Assembly (NCBI GenBank): GCA_002286715.1
Contig: NSJX01000068.1
Location: forward strand, 59,020-116,473
DNA length: 57,454 bases
DNA from: Dentipellis sp. KUC8613
Taxonomy: Eukaryota > Basidiomycota > Agaricomycetes > Russulales > Hericiaceae
Direction: 5' to 3'
Part shown: piece by piece, positions 1 to 12,256 of the stretch
Numbering within the stretch: the first letter of the stretch is position 1
How the letters are laid out: each line of letters opens with the position of its first letter
Made by a program: the position numbers and the translations under genes
The notes under the pieces: model-generated
Told to the model about the DNA's origin: nothing
The model's database searches: none
The model's input: the letters and a program-made list of their open reading frames with translations, nothing else

Positions 1-561
1 GAGTGGACACTTTTCACGACGCGCCGCGCCGCGCCAACACTTTTGCAAACAGCAATAAAGCAATACATACGCGTTTCTGACGTCGAGGGTCGTCATGAAG
101 TCTGTAAGGAGTGCGCTTGGTCGCGACAAGTCTGGCTCAACTCAACGCTGCTAGAGCCGTGGTCCGCAGCTGTCTGTATTCAATCATTTTTGAGCACCAG
201 AATGAAGACATGCCGACAGACAGGGGATGGAGAAAAGAAAGGACGACTGAATAGTCCGAAAGCCGGCGCCCCGACGCACCTCGACGCGGCAAGTTGCATT
301 GTTAATTTTGATGAAGACAGACGGGCACCGGGTGATAAAGAAAGCGCATACAAGACGCAGCCATCCCAAGTGGAAATCATTTAGCTTCCAAGTCTGCGTA
401 TCCTGGATGCTCCTCGAATTGAACGTTGCGGTGAGAGTGAGAGCTGCTTCAGAATGTCAGCCACAAACGTGGCGGGAGGACGCGTCGATCACGCGCGGAC
501 AAATGAGTGCGCACAAGCGTCACACCGTCACACCCCCTTCTCTCCTCCTCCAACCACACCC
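1..561. other. Upstream flank without a supported gene
   Basis: No open frame here looks like a protein. The stretch ends at the start of the ISWI gene and probably holds its promoter and 5' leader. It begins with a short GC-rich run of repeated GCCGCGCC-like bases. I see no clear TATA box or tRNA. Confidence 0.4.
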
Positions 562-3500
562 ATGGCCGTACGTCGCGTCTCTCCTCTTCCAACTCTCCCG
601 CTGACCACTTCAATCACGCAGTCGCTAAGTGTGCCGCCACAGGATGAAGATATCCTCAGCGACGTCGTCCCGAGCAACATCGTGTCGCGTCAGGTCGGTG
701 AAAGCACCCCGCGTACGAGCACTTCGTGAACTGACCTTCTTGCAGGAGACTCCCAGAGAAGATGTAGAAAGCGAGTATGCGGAAGACGAGAATGATGATG
801 ACGAGCTTATGAGCGATGGCGGCGAGGTGAGCGGGTTTGGTCGAGATGTCTGTCACGCAGCGGCGTACTCATGTGTGTCCGCCTATCCCAGGCCAACGCC
901 GCCGGACCATCGTCAGGAGAAGCTCGGGCGCATGGTGTCGCGGAGAGGCAGCAGAAGAAGCAGAAACGGAAGGTCATGGAAGACAAGTTGCAGGAGAAGC
1001 GACATGAGATGGACAAAGCGAAAGTGCGTTGTATTGTTCAGACTGGCCAAGCGTGTATTCATTGCTTTCAGATTACGGACGCGGTCAAGCGGTACTCGTA
1101 TCTTCTCGGCCAAACCGACTTGTTCAAGCATTTCGTAGACATGAAGGTACGTAGCCTACGTTCCCGTGCTGTTGACTGTATTCATTCTATCATTAGAGAG
1201 CCCGGGACCCTGAATATGCCGCCCTGATGGACGCACAACCTAAGCCGAAAGGACGGGGAAGGAAGAAGGCCGTGTAAGCAAGGATATCACGTTCACACCG
1301 TGTCCCTCCTGACGACGCCACTTCAGAGACAAGGTTGCCCGGCATCGCAAGTCGGAGAAGGAGGAAGACGAAGAGTTACTCAAGGACGGCGAGCTGGCAG
1401 CCGATGGGAATGACCAGCCGTTTGTGTTTGAGGAGTCACCTAGCTGTGAGTGACTTTTCAGGTGGCGCGGTTTGTAGTTCCTGACCTTCTCCAGTCATCG
1501 AGGGCACTATGCGGCCGTACCAGATCCAGGGTCTTAACTGGATGGTTTCGCTGTATCACAATGGCCTCAACGGTATCCTCGCTGATGAGATGGTAAGTGT
1601 GCTTCGCTGTGATGACCTCCGCCTTCACCTGGCTGACGTCGGGACACAGGGTCTCGGTAAAACACTTCAAACAATATCCTTCCTGTCGTACCTCAAGCAC
1701 CGTTGCGGGCTAAGCGGGCCGCATCTCATCGTCGTTCCCAAATCGACTCTGCAGAACTGGGCGCGTGAGTTCGGGAAATGGGTCCCCGACTTCAACGTGG
1801 TCACGCTGTCGGGCTCCAGGGAGGAGCGCGCCGAGCTCATCGCGAACCGGCTCATCACGCAGGACTTCGAAGTGTGCATCACGTCGTACGAAATCTGTCT
1901 CATCGAGAAGAGCGCTCTCAAGAAGTTCAGCTTCGAGTACATCGTCATCGACGAGGCGCACCGCATCAAGAACGTCGACTCCATCCTGTCGCAGATCGTC
2001 CGCTCGTTCATATCGCGCGGTCGTCTCCTCATTACCGGTACTCCGTTGCAGAACAACTTGAAGGAGCTGTTCGCGCTACTCAACTTCATCTGCCCGGAGA
2101 TCTTCTCGGACTATTCGGATCTGGAGAGCTTTTTGCACAAGGACGAGGCGACGAACGACGATGACGAGGAGAAGAGCAAGAAGGTGGTCGAGGCGCTGCA
2201 TAAAATCTTGCGACCGTTCTTGCTGCGACGTGTGAAGAGCGACGTCGAGAAGAGCTTGCTGCCTAGTACGTCTCGTTATATCATCATTCCGAACTTCACT
2301 GACAGTCAATATAGAGAAGGAAATCAACATCTACGTTGGCTTGACGGACATGCAGCGCAAGTGGTACCGCTCGGTCCTCGAGAAGGATATCGATGCCGTG
2401 AACGGGCTCACGGGCAAGAAGGAGGGCAAGACGCGGCTGATGAACATGGTCATGCAGCTCCGCAAGGTCACCTGCCATCCGTATCTCTTCGACGGCGCTG
2501 TACGTCTCTTTGCGCTCCAATTTGTACCCTCATGGCATTGGCTCACGCTGGCGTAGGAACCCGGCCCTCCGTACACCACGGACGAGCATATCATCCAGAA
2601 CTCGGGCAAGATGGTCATCCTTGACAAGCTGCTTGCGTCGATGAGGGAGAAGGGCTCGCGTGTGCTTATCTTCAGCCAGATGAGCCGCATGCTCGACATC
2701 CTGGAAGATTACTGTCTGTTCCGCGGGTACAGTGAGTATCCCCCCAGCCTTTCCACTCGTACATCGCTGACGACGAAAATGCAGAGTACTGCAGAATCGA
2801 CGGAAGCACGGCGCACGAGGACCGTATCGTCGCTATTGACGAGTATAACAAGCCCGACAGCGAGAAGTTCATCTTCCTGCTGACTACGCGTGCCGGTGGT
2901 CTTGGTATCAATCTGACCACTGCCGATGTTGTCGTACTGTACGACAGTGACTGGTATGACGCTTGGCCCATGTTCATTTCTATCGCTAACATAGTACCTC
3001 AATAGGAATCCGCAAGCCGATCTTCAGGCTATGGACCGCGCACATCGTATTGGGCAGACCAAGCAGGTCTACGTGTTCCGCTTCATCACGGAGGAAAGTG
3101 TGGAGGAGCGCATGTTGGAGCGGGCAGCGCAGAAGCTGCGGCTGGACCAGCTCGTCATTCAGCAGGGCCGACAGCAGCAGACGAAGGCCGCGAACAAGGA
3201 AGAGCTGCTGGAGATGATCGCCCACGGCGCCGAGAAGATCGTCAATTCGACAGACAAGTAAGCCACTGCGTGTGTTCTCGGACCTGGGGCCCTTATTGAC
3301 TCAACTCCAGCGTGCTGATTGATGACGACATCGACGCGATCATCCACCGCGGCGAGGAGCGCACGGCGGAGCTGAACAGCAAGTACGAGGGGCTCAACCT
3401 CGAGGACCTGAGCAACTTCAAGTCCGAGAACACGGTGCAGCAGTGGGAGGGCGAGGACTTCCGCGCGGGCGCGCGCAAGCCGCTCAACCTCGGCGTGCTG

Positions 3501-4864
3501 TCGCTCTCGAAGCGCGAGCGCAAGCTGAACTACTCGGTCGACGGGTACTTCAAGGAGACGATGCGCGCGGGGCCGAGCAAGACGGAGAAGCCGGCGAAGA
3601 TGCCGCGTGCGCCGAAGCAGGTGCAGACGTGAGTGGATTGGGTGTACTGTCATTGTGGGGGCCGATGCTTATGCGTTTCTCTGGGTTGCAGGCAGGACTT
3701 CCAGTTCTTCCCCCCGAGACTGGTCGAGCTGCAGGAGAGGGAGCTGGCTGCGTGGAAGGTGCGTAATGCGGTTCCGTGCAACACGAACGAGGGCTGACGG
3801 GACGCAGAGGGCGAATGAGATCTCGGCGACGCCTCGAGAATCAGCGGGGCCGGACGATACGCCCGAGAAAATCGAGGCGGATCGAGTGGCAGCACAGGAA
3901 GTCATCGACAACGGTATGTACTAACGAGTATTGTGCGCGCTGTTCACTGAGTTGCGCCTGTAGCCGAGCCACTCACGGAAGAGGAAGTCGCGGAGAAGGA
4001 AGCGCTGATCAAGGAGGGCTTCGAGGATTGGAGTCGGCGTGACTTCCAACAATTCGTGCGCGCACTCGAGACTTACGGCTGGTATGCTGTCTTCGCCCGG
4101 TACATGTTGAAAGTGCTGACTGTTGTGTAGGACGGAGGAATTCGAGACCCTTGCCGCTGAGATCCAGGACAAGACCGCCGATGACGTCAAGCGATACTAT
4201 CCCGTGTTCAAAAAGAAGTGGAAAGAGCTCTCTGGTGCGCATCATCCTCAGTGCATCGGGAAGCAGTGCTGACGCCCGCACAGAATTCCCGCGTATCCAG
4301 CAGCGCATCAAGGAGGGAGAGCAAAAGCGCAACAAGCGGTCGAACCTCGAGACACTGCTCGCGCGCAAGATCGCATCAGTGCGGTACCCGATGCAGGAGC
4401 TCGAGCTCAACTACCCGACGACGAAGGGCAAGGTGTACAGCGAGGAGGAAGACCGGTACCTGCTCTGCCGGCTGAACCACTACGGGATGCGCGCGGACGA
4501 CGTGTACGAGCGCATCAAGAAGGACGTGGGCGAGTTCCCCGTGTTCCGCTTCGACTGGTTCTTCAAGAGCCGCAGCCCGCAGGAGCTCCAGCGCCGCTGC
4601 AATACGCTCCTGGGCATGATCGAGAAGGAGGCGGAGGGCAAGGTCGAGGAGGCGCCGCCGACGAAGAGCGCGAGCGCGGTGCGCGGGAAGGTGCGTCTTC
4701 GTCGTTTCGTTGCAAGTTTTGATTCGGTGCTGATAATCATGATGGGTGCAGAAACGCGGCCTGGAGGAGGTGCAGAAGGACTCGAGGGCGTCGACGCCTG
4801 CGAGCAGCACGCCTGCGACGTCGGCTGCGCCGGCGAAGCGCCCGTACAAGAAGAAGAAGACATG
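562..4864 (+). CDS. ISWI-class chromatin remodelling ATPase (SNF2 family)
   Basis: Nuclear ATP-dependent nucleosome-spacing enzyme. The chosen start gives Met-Ala, then an intron (GT at 568, AG at 642) into [12 protein letters not shown]. The SNF2 helicase core follows: the Walker A box GLGKT (split from ADEM by an intron at about 1591-1650), the Walker B box DEAH near 1951-1962, the motif [11 protein letters not shown], and in the C lobe RAGGLGINL and [16 protein letters not shown]-type region with NYSVDGYF comes next. The SANT domain begins at about 4025 ([20 protein letters not shown]) and the SLIDE domain runs to about 4620. The protein ends in a Lys-rich tail, KRPYKKKKT. About 13 short introns keep frame throughout. 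HAND, SANT and SLIDE together separate ISWI from CHD and SWI2 enzymes. Whether it is the Isw1 or Isw2 orthologue cannot be decided by eye. Confidence 0.96.
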
Positions 4865-5168
4865 AGCTATATATGGTGCATCGCTGCGGTGGGAGTGTTG
4901 TGTGTCCTCGGTCCTTTGTAGAATATCATAATTATCGTTCCATGTTGTGTTTTACAGTATTTTTTTTTTCGCATTTGCATGCTTTTGTAGATAGACGCGA
5001 TCATGTCATGTCCATGAATTTATGTTCGTCGTTATGATGATGTTCCCAATGATGCATGAAATCGAAGAGACAGTACAGTGCTTGCAGATGTTGCGCTCGG
5101 GTATAGGGCAACGCAATGGCGTGTATGTATATGTGAGGATACGATTACTAGATACGTGCGCCTCGCCC
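4865..5168. other. Convergent 3' intergenic spacer
   Basis: Short spacer between the stops of the ISWI gene (+) and the RRT8-like gene (-). It holds an AT-rich run with a T tract at about 4956-4971, as expected for 3' ends. No gene is seen. Confidence 0.5.
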
Positions 5169-6465
5169 TCACGAGAGGCGTTTCCTCTGCTGCTCCGCGA
5201 CGTAATGCTGTCGTTTCTCGAGGTCTGCACATACGAACTAGATTAATATCGAGGAGGGAGGGAGAGGGAAAACACGGACCGTGCGCCCACATGGCGGCTC
5301 CGACGCGGTTGGAGACGGAGAAGAGCAACCCAAGGATGGGGATATACTCGAGCAGGGCAGCCGTGAATCCGAACGCTGTGAGCACGTTGAGAAGTCAGGC
5401 AAGAACATGCAGGGTATAGCACGCACCGCGGTATTCCCATTTGTGCTCGACGACGAAGATGGCAATTTGCTGGCGCGTCATGTGTTTCGCTTCGTAGTAC
5501 TGTTTCGATTTTCGGGATGAGAGCTATGGGGGATGGAGAAAAAGACAAAGACATACAGGGCGGTGGAGGTAGCGTGCGGTATCGAAAGCCCTAAACCACG
5601 CCGAGATGACGACGCCTGCGAATGGAACGACGTGGAGAGGCAACAGAATCACTGTGCCGCGTCGCATCAGGACATTGACTCGCAGCATGATCACGGAGAC
5701 AACGTTGACGCACATCGCTTGAGCGCAAAGCTGATGAAGAAGCCCTTCGTGCCCTCGAGGCCTGCCCAGAGTGAAACATTCACGACGGGCGGCTGGGGCC
5801 ACTCCTCAACGTATGGTTGCCAGAACTCAGGGCCTTTTCCGCGTGAGGCGACGGTCTGCGCCCAGGCGCGCTCGCGCGCGACGCGGAGGCTGCGACCGAG
5901 GAAGAACAGGAGGATCGTGGTGAGCTGGGCGGAGAGGAAGACCGCGGTTGCGTCTTGAGCCGCAATAAACCACAAGTGAAATTGAGTCAGAAGGAGGAGC
6001 ATAGGATAAGACAACGAAAAGGACTCACAAGTGGGAACGTCGAAGGGGACGGGGACGCCGAAAACAGTGCGGTCGGACATGCCGGCAATAGTCGGAGACC
6101 TGTCTTCTGGTTCGCAGCAAGCTGGGGCATATCCAAGGAGTAGACGAACTTCATCATGAATAGCCTTACGAACCAGCGCTGAAGCTTGAACGATACGACG
6201 GCCTAGGAGGCGTGAGCTCGCACTGCAGTGAGTTTCATTCGAGCACGCGTACCCAGCCGGCTCCGACCGCTATACCGCGCAGGAACGCATGCTTGCATTT
6301 CTTCCAGACGGGCACGAAGAGTGTCTTGTCTGTGAGCATGCGGTAGGCACCCACCACGACGTAGGATGGCGGGAAGTTGAGGCGCAGGGTCGCGCGCTCG
6401 AGCGTCGCAGGGACCGCCGGAGTGGGTACAGGTTCTGGCGAGCTGAATTTGCCAGGAATGTCCAT
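5169..6465 (-). CDS. RRT8/LDS-family multi-pass membrane protein
   Basis: Fungal membrane protein of the RRT8/Lds1 type. Yeast members sit on lipid droplets or in the spore wall; the role here is inferred only by family. The start at 6465 gives MDIPGKFSSPEP. Conserved family stretches are visible in order: FVRLFMM, DRTVFGVPVPFDVPT, LFFLGRSLRVARERAW, ASRGKGPEFWQPYVEEW, LLPLHVVPFAGVVISAW, FDTARYLHRP, MTRQQIAIFVVEHKWEYR, AFGFTAALLEYIPILGLLFS, VSNRVGAAMWAH and a final DLEKRQHYV. At least three hydrophobic spans are present. At first sight the gene seems to have two frameshifts. Both disappear with introns of 50 nt (donor GTTCGT, phase 2) and about 62 nt (donor GTGCGT, phase 1). It converges with the ISWI gene and is divergent from the peroxiredoxin-like gene. 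Confidence 0.85.
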
Positions 6466-6747
6466 CTTTCACTAGATACAACTTCTATTAGTGTAATTTT
6501 CAGGATGAAGCAGGCGTCTAGAGAAAAAATGACGGTGAACGTGAAGATGAATGAACGTAGAGATTGGAGAAGTTCAGACACGGATACTACGCGTGTTCAA
6601 GTTGGCGCTCACGGGCACTGCTGGGGCCAAGTTGCCGGGGAAGTGACATTTGTCCGAGATGGCCGAGGCTGCGAACCATGGTATGCTCCTGTAACTCTCC
6701 CACAGGCGCAGCAGATCGTAACACGCTGTTCTTGTCTCCTGACCACC

Positions 6748-7762
6748 ATGTCCGACACTGCACCTGCCATTGACGATGCGACGGTGAGTAAGGCCGCGGA
6801 CTTGCAGATTTGGAACGACAAGGGCGAGAAGGTGCGCTTTGGATCGTTGTTCGAGGAAGAGAAGGCGGTGGTGGTGTTCATTCGTACGTCGCTCGCGGCT
6901 CTGAGACGATGTAGAGATGCGGCGATGCTGACTGAAGGAAAGGCCATTTCTTCTGTGGGGTGAGGAATATGATACTCTCCAATACCACTGAAGATGCTTA
7001 TGTCGGGCCTTCGATAGAATTGCCAGGTAAATTGTTGTTATTTTATACAGCTACTTATTCTAACACCTAGTGCGCAGCAATACGTTGCGCAGATAGCCGC
7101 CGTCCCGGAGGATAAGCTCAAAGATGCTTCCGTTCACGTCTCCGTTGTAGGCTGTGGCGACTGGAAGCTTATCCAGAACTACAAAGGTGTTTTCCGGATG
7201 TCTATTCCCTCCGTCTACTTAACTTGATATTTGTGTATGCGACACAGATGTGACGGGCTTTAAAGGCGAAATATTCGCCGACCCAGATCGCACGCTCTAC
7301 CATGCTCTGGGTATGACCACCGAGACCTTGAAGGGGACTCCCTCAGGGGAGAAGCGTAGGAGCTACCTCAAAGATGGGGCATTGAAGAACGTATTCACGA
7401 GCATCTGGGTGCGCGCCGTTCCTTTCGGAATGAAAAGCCAGGGTCTGATGGCCCCCGTGTATTCTAGAATGGTCCATTGAAGAGCCCGCAGCATATTGGA
7501 AAGCAGGGCAATATCTCGCAGCTTGGCGGCGAGTTCATCTTCGGACCTGGTCAGTACTATGAATGAGCCTACACGCGCAGAACTCTTTTTCTCATGTAGC
7601 TTTATCTAGGGAAGAGTTGCTCGTTCGCATCTCGGATGAAGAACACGGAGGACCGTGAGTGATAGCCAGTCATGTCATGCGAGTTGACGCAATGCTGAAC
7701 ATTATCCTGCAGATGTGGAAGTCGCGGATCTCATGAAGTCGGTGGGCGTTACTTTCCCATGA
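6748..7762 (+). CDS. Peroxiredoxin-like (AhpC/TSA_2) protein
   Basis: Cytosolic thiol-redox protein of the AhpC-TSA_2/PRXL2 type, thioredoxin fold. The start MSDTAPAIDDATVSKAADL is the first ATG of the coding frame. The active site reads RHFFCGNCQ, a CxxC motif, and is followed by QYVAQIAAVPEDKL. Later landmarks are VVGCGDWKLIQNYK, the ALGM and GALKNVFTSIW stretches, a GGEFIFGPG strand and the ending VADLMKSVGVTFP. The CxxC is assembled from two tiny exons: 17 nt at 6943-6959 (GC plus HFFCG) and 9 nt at 7018-7026 (NCQ). About seven exons in all keep frame. The 282-bp gap to the divergent RRT8-like gene probably holds a shared promoter. The substrate is unknown; members of this family also occur as prostamide/prostaglandin synthases or regulators in animals. 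Confidence 0.85.
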
Positions 7763-7985
7763 AGGCGTCCTTCTTCAGCACATGGGGAATGTAAAACCAG
7801 ACCATCCAGTCACCCAGATACCCTGTAATATTATGATTCTGCTGTTGTTGACTTAGGATATCCATCTTGAAGGCTCACTACCTCAAAAATGAGTAACGCG
7901 CACTTATAAGTGCGAACAAAGCAAATACATGAAACGCAAACTGCTTCTGGGTCTATCACTCTACTATGCCGTCTGTCCATTATCC

Positions 7986-10089
7986 TCACCCCTCCATCAT
8001 CTGCTCCTCCGGCGGTGCCCCCTGGCCCTCTTCACGCTCCTTCCGTGTCGCTTGCACGACATCATCGACGCGCAGAAGGACACGGGCAGCCTGCATGAGT
8101 CTAGTCAGTATTATTGTACGACATAGCACGGCGAGAGACAGACCTCAATGGCCGTTTTGAAGGTTTGAATCTGGCGAACGGTCAATGAGTCGGAGCAGAA
8201 TGAACCAAACCGAACCTGCATACCTTTACGCTCGCAGACTCGTACAGGCCGTACGTTTTCATGTCGACGATCTTCCCCGTATCGCCGTTGATCCCCCACG
8301 AGTGCTCCCCGTTCGCATGCTTCGCCTGCAACGACATTCAGTATGCTCACACGCACGCGCTGGGCCGGGCAGACGTACCCGCAGCTCGGTCAGCACCCGG
8401 ATCGCATTGCCGCCGCTGTTCTGCACCAGCGTGCGCGGGATGACCTCCATCGCGTCCGCGACGGCGCGGAACGGGCCCGCCTCGGTGCCCGCGACGGTGT
8501 GCGCGCGCGCGTGCAGCCCGACGGACACGGCCATCTCGGTCGCGCCGCCGCCGGGCACGAGCCGCGGGTTGAAGAACACGTTGCGGGCGACGGACATCGC
8601 GTCGGCGAGGTTGCGGTCGATCTCGTTGAGGATGTCCTTCGAGGGACCGCGCAGCAGGATTGTGCAGGCCTTGGGCTCGTCGCACTCGGTCAGGAACGTG
8701 AAGTATCTGCGCTCGTGCGTCAGGGATAGGGAGACAAGGAGTGGTAGAATGGGAAAGGAGCGTACTCGTCACCGATCTTCTCGATGTTGAAGAGGCCGCA
8801 CTTGGTGCCAATATCCGACTCGCGCAGGTCCTCGACGCGGTTGACGATCGTCGCGCCGACCGCGCGCGCAATGCGGTTGTTGTCCGATTTGCGCACACGG
8901 CGGATCGCGGACACGTTCGCCTTGGCGAAGAAGTACTGCGCATAGTCCGACACGCCCTTCTCCGTGATGACGAGATCGGGCTTGAACTCGAGGATGCGGT
9001 CGACCATCGCCTTGACCTGCTCCTCCTCGATCTGGTTGATGCGCGCAAAGTCCGCCTCGCGCGAGATCTCGATGTTCGTCTGGCTCTCGCCCTTCTTGTA
9101 CTCGAGCGGGCAGTCGAGCAGCACGATGCGCGGGCGCACGATGCGGCGCCGCATCTGCGGGTGCGTGATGTCCTTGTTGAGCATCACGCCGTCCAGCACG
9201 CGGCTGTCCTCGATCTCCCCGCCGGGCACCTTCTCGACGCGCGCGTAGCGCTTGATGTCGACCGTCTGCACGCCCGCGTCGTTCGCGGCGACCGTGCGCA
9301 CGGCCTGCAGCGCGAGCTTGCACATCAGGTCGCTCCAGCGGATGACGAATTTGGTGCCGATCGACGTCTTGATGAGCGCGAGCATCTGCGCGTCGTCTGA
9401 GGTGTCTATCGGGATGGAGATGCTATCGACGATTTCGAGCGCGGCTTTTAGGGCCTTGTTGTACGCAGCGATGATCACGACAGGGTGGATGTCTCGCTCG
9501 AGCTGGGCGAGTGACTGGGCGAGAATCTCACCGGCTGAGAGTTGTGAGATGTTAGAAGTAGACAGACAATTATGAGAGCGCACCAAGGACGATCACACTT
9601 GTAGTTCCATCACCACATTCCTCATCCTGCGTCCGACTGAGCTCAATCATGTTCTTTGCTGCCGGGTGCGCAACATCGATCTCGCGCAAAATCGCATTAC
9701 CATCATTCGTCAACCTTTACACGAGGAGTCCAAGTCATTGAGCCATTCCGGACGCGCGCAGAGCGGAAAAGGACGAACAGGATACCGCCCATAGGGTCGA
9801 GAATCATCTTCAGCATCGCTTTGGGGCCAAGACATGTCCGGATGACGTCTGCGACAGTCTACAAGCAAGCTCTCCATCAGCGCACGCTGCTACAGGTTTA
9901 CTCTACTGCAGAGACGTACCTTTGCCGCCGTGATGTTAGAAATCTGCGCCTTGCGCCCCGACTGCCGCTCGGGCGCGGTATCTGCCATCGCGAGGTCAGC
10001 ATTTGCCTCACCCAGTCGCAGCGTATTTTTCAGCCGTGGTACGGGTACGCACTCATCACAAACACCGGTGTCTGTCCTCCTGCCTGCAT
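7986..10089 (-). CDS. CCT3: Chaperonin TRiC/CCT subunit gamma
   Basis: Gamma subunit of the cytosolic group II chaperonin that folds actin, tubulin and other proteins. The start [12 protein letters not shown] and [16 protein letters not shown] are typical of the gamma subunit. ATP-site motifs are visible: the P-loop region [34 protein letters not shown] and, late in the protein, [14 protein letters not shown]. The apical domain carries [18 protein letters not shown]. The equatorial C-terminal part has [18 protein letters not shown] sequence (in this gene [13 protein letters not shown]), and the protein ends in EEQMMEG. The length, about 555 residues, matches the family. Several introns lie near each end and a long central exon at 8770-9540 is uninterrupted. 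The 3' end converges with the peroxiredoxin-like gene, 223 bp away. Confidence 0.97.
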
Positions 10090-10967
10090 TTTGAAGATAT
10101 GAAAGAGGTAAAGAGAAAGGAAGGAAGGGTAGAAAGCTGTAGAAATAAATTGGATGGCCTCGAGAGGAGGACGCGTCGTTTACGTAATTGCGTACTTAGC
10201 CGCTCGCAGTTACCACAACTCCCTACTAACATATATAGGTCCTAGGAGTCTCTTCGAACCATGCGTGCCCCAGGCGATGGCAATCCGCTCAGCTCCATCT
10301 GGCGAGTCTTTTCATGGTTTGTTTATTTTTTCGGTGCTGAAATACTTGTACTCTTTACTAAGTGAGACTTCTGCCTCCTGGCACGCTGCTCTCGGAACTC
10401 TTGGACCCGCGACAACTGAAAGAAGTACGTCTATATTTATGATCATCCTTTCGGTGTATGTTATGTAGCCAGTCGTATGAGCACATCGCTCAATAGACTT
10501 TTTAATTACATGCGATGTGAACCTATACCGTAGCTCTGCCGCCCGTAGTGTTGAGTGTGGCCAGACAATCTTTCAAAGAGTCCGGACAACACTACGTCCC
10601 ACTTGTGTTATACTGATAGTGATCCCTCACCGGTAACGTTCCGCACAACGCAGCTGCAATACTATACTGTAATAAAGGGTATGTCGCGTCCAACTAACAA
10701 ATAGGGTAGGTAATAAACGAGCGGACGTAGTGGCGCTACGGTACAGCGGTGCAGCAAACAGTCCATGCGTGCGCGCTCAGCACGCGTCCTCCGGTACTTG
10801 TACTTGTCCGTGTGATCTCCCCGAACCGTGAAAAACAACTCTTGCAAGCGCTGCGCCAACTCTCCTCGTCCCAGACTGAACAACTTCGTGTCGACGTAAA
10901 CTTGTCTGCCTTGGCTCTCGGTCTGAACCCTCCATCCAAGAACAACCCGTTTCTGGTCAAATCAGTC
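10090..10967. other. Intergenic region with a 10-bp inverted repeat
   Basis: It lies between the start of CCT3 (-) and the stop of the tetraspanin gene (-). It should hold the CCT3 promoter and the tetraspanin 3' UTR. The only structure I see is a perfect inverted repeat, CGTAGTGTTG at 10546-10555 and its complement at 10587-10596. Short open frames here look random. Confidence 0.4.
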
Positions 10968-12256
10968 TCATCCGCGGTTGGTGAGCGAGTCGTACTTGCT
11001 GCCGACGGTCGACGACGAGCCGGTCGAGTACGGCATGGTGGGCAGGCTGTCGAGTTGCAGGTTCGAGCGTGACCGCGCAATGGCCTCCGAGGCGACGTCC
11101 GCGCCGTATTGCTCCGCGAGTTGACTGTGGGAGAGATCAGTGGGCCGAACGCGGGATGCGATAGAGCAAATACACGCACTTTGCATACTGATCCATGATG
11201 ACGGCCATACTGTTCATGCTCAAGCGGTAGGCCTTGGGCATCATGCCCTTTCCGAAGCGGTAGGTGATGTGGTTGGAGCACATGAGGCCGCAGACGATGA
11301 CGGCGATCTGGAAGGGGACGAGGCCAAAGACGATGATGTACCAGCGCTTGAGCGTGCGGCGCTCAAAGTCCATGTAGGGGCCCTTGCAGCCGGGGAGGAC
11401 GCTGCGGGAGTAGCACGTCTGGGAGACGGCGGCCTCGACGAAGGGCGAGAAGAAGCCGCAGCAGTGGAGCTGGTTCTGGATGCGCAGCCAGTCGGGGATG
11501 CCGAGGTCGTCGGACCACTGCGCGCTGGTCTTGGCGTCGAGGTTGAAGGTGTGCTTCTTGTAGGTGACGTAGCCGGGGATGACGAGCAGCGCGAAGCAGA
11601 TCCAGAGGAGGAAGGTGTAGACGGCGAGGAAGGAGCGGTTGTTGAGGAGGATGCCGGACCAGCCGATGAGGGACGTGAAGATGCCCATGGAGGCGGCGAG
11701 GGTGGAGAGGATGAGCTCAGGGCGGTTGCCAACGCGGACGATGTCGGCATGGTGCCAGACGTTGAACCAGGTCAAGAGGAGAAAGATGAGGCCGGCGAGG
11801 GAGTAGCCGGAGAACTGGGAGTAGAATAAGGTGGGACGGAGGGCAGAGAGGATAGAGGAGACGCACGAGGAAATTGGAGAAGAAGAGGACCCACTTGAAG
11901 CGGTTCCAGCGAAGACGGCTCTTGGGACCCTTGCCGTCCTTGCCAAACCAGCCGCTCTGAACGCCGTCGTAGTCCTCGTCGGCCTCGTTGGGCATGCGGG
12001 CCTCGCCGCTGCGGAAGGCCTCACGGCCGCCGCCACGTTTTGGGACGCCGACGGTCTGGCCGTTGCGGTTGCGACGCTTGAGGCCATTGTAGAGGACGGC
12101 ATCGGAGAACTTGGAGGGGAGGTAGTTGACGCTGAGGGAGTGGGAGTCGGAGAGGAGGGGGGAGTCGTTGCGGGGCGAGTTGGAGCGGAGAGAGTTGTTG
12201 GAGGAGGTAAAGGGAGCGTTGGGGGGTTCGAGCTGGGAGCCCATGGGAGCAAGCAT
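10968..12256 (-). CDS. Tetraspanin-like four-span membrane protein
   Basis: Plasma-membrane organiser with four transmembrane spans. The start at 12256 gives MLAPMGSQLEPPNAPF, then a long Ser/Asn-rich and Arg-rich cytosolic tail of about 130 residues. Spans are RFKWVLFFSNFL joined across a 52-nt intron to FSGYSLAGLIFLLLTWFNV; LILSTLAASMGIFTSLIGWS; SFLAVYTFLLWICFALLVIP; and, after the large loop, WYIIVFGLVPFQIAVIVCGL. The large loop has the tetraspanin CCG motif (NQLHCCGFF) and more cysteines (SQTCYS, LPGCKG). A second intron follows DQYAK, and the C-terminal tail is Ser-rich. The length of about 385 residues is larger than animal tetraspanins because of the N-terminal tail. It resembles the fungal Tsp3 type, but the subclass is inferred. 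Confidence 0.85.

Noticed and set aside
5690..6110. Two apparent frameshifts in the RRT8-like gene
   Set aside because: Introns of 50 and about 62 nt with acceptable donors and acceptors restore the family sequence in frame at both places.
8741..9400. Open plus-strand frame across CCT3, and similar antisense frames over ISWI and the HAM1-like gene
   Set aside because: They are shadows of strongly coding GC-rich exons and encode no recognisable domain.
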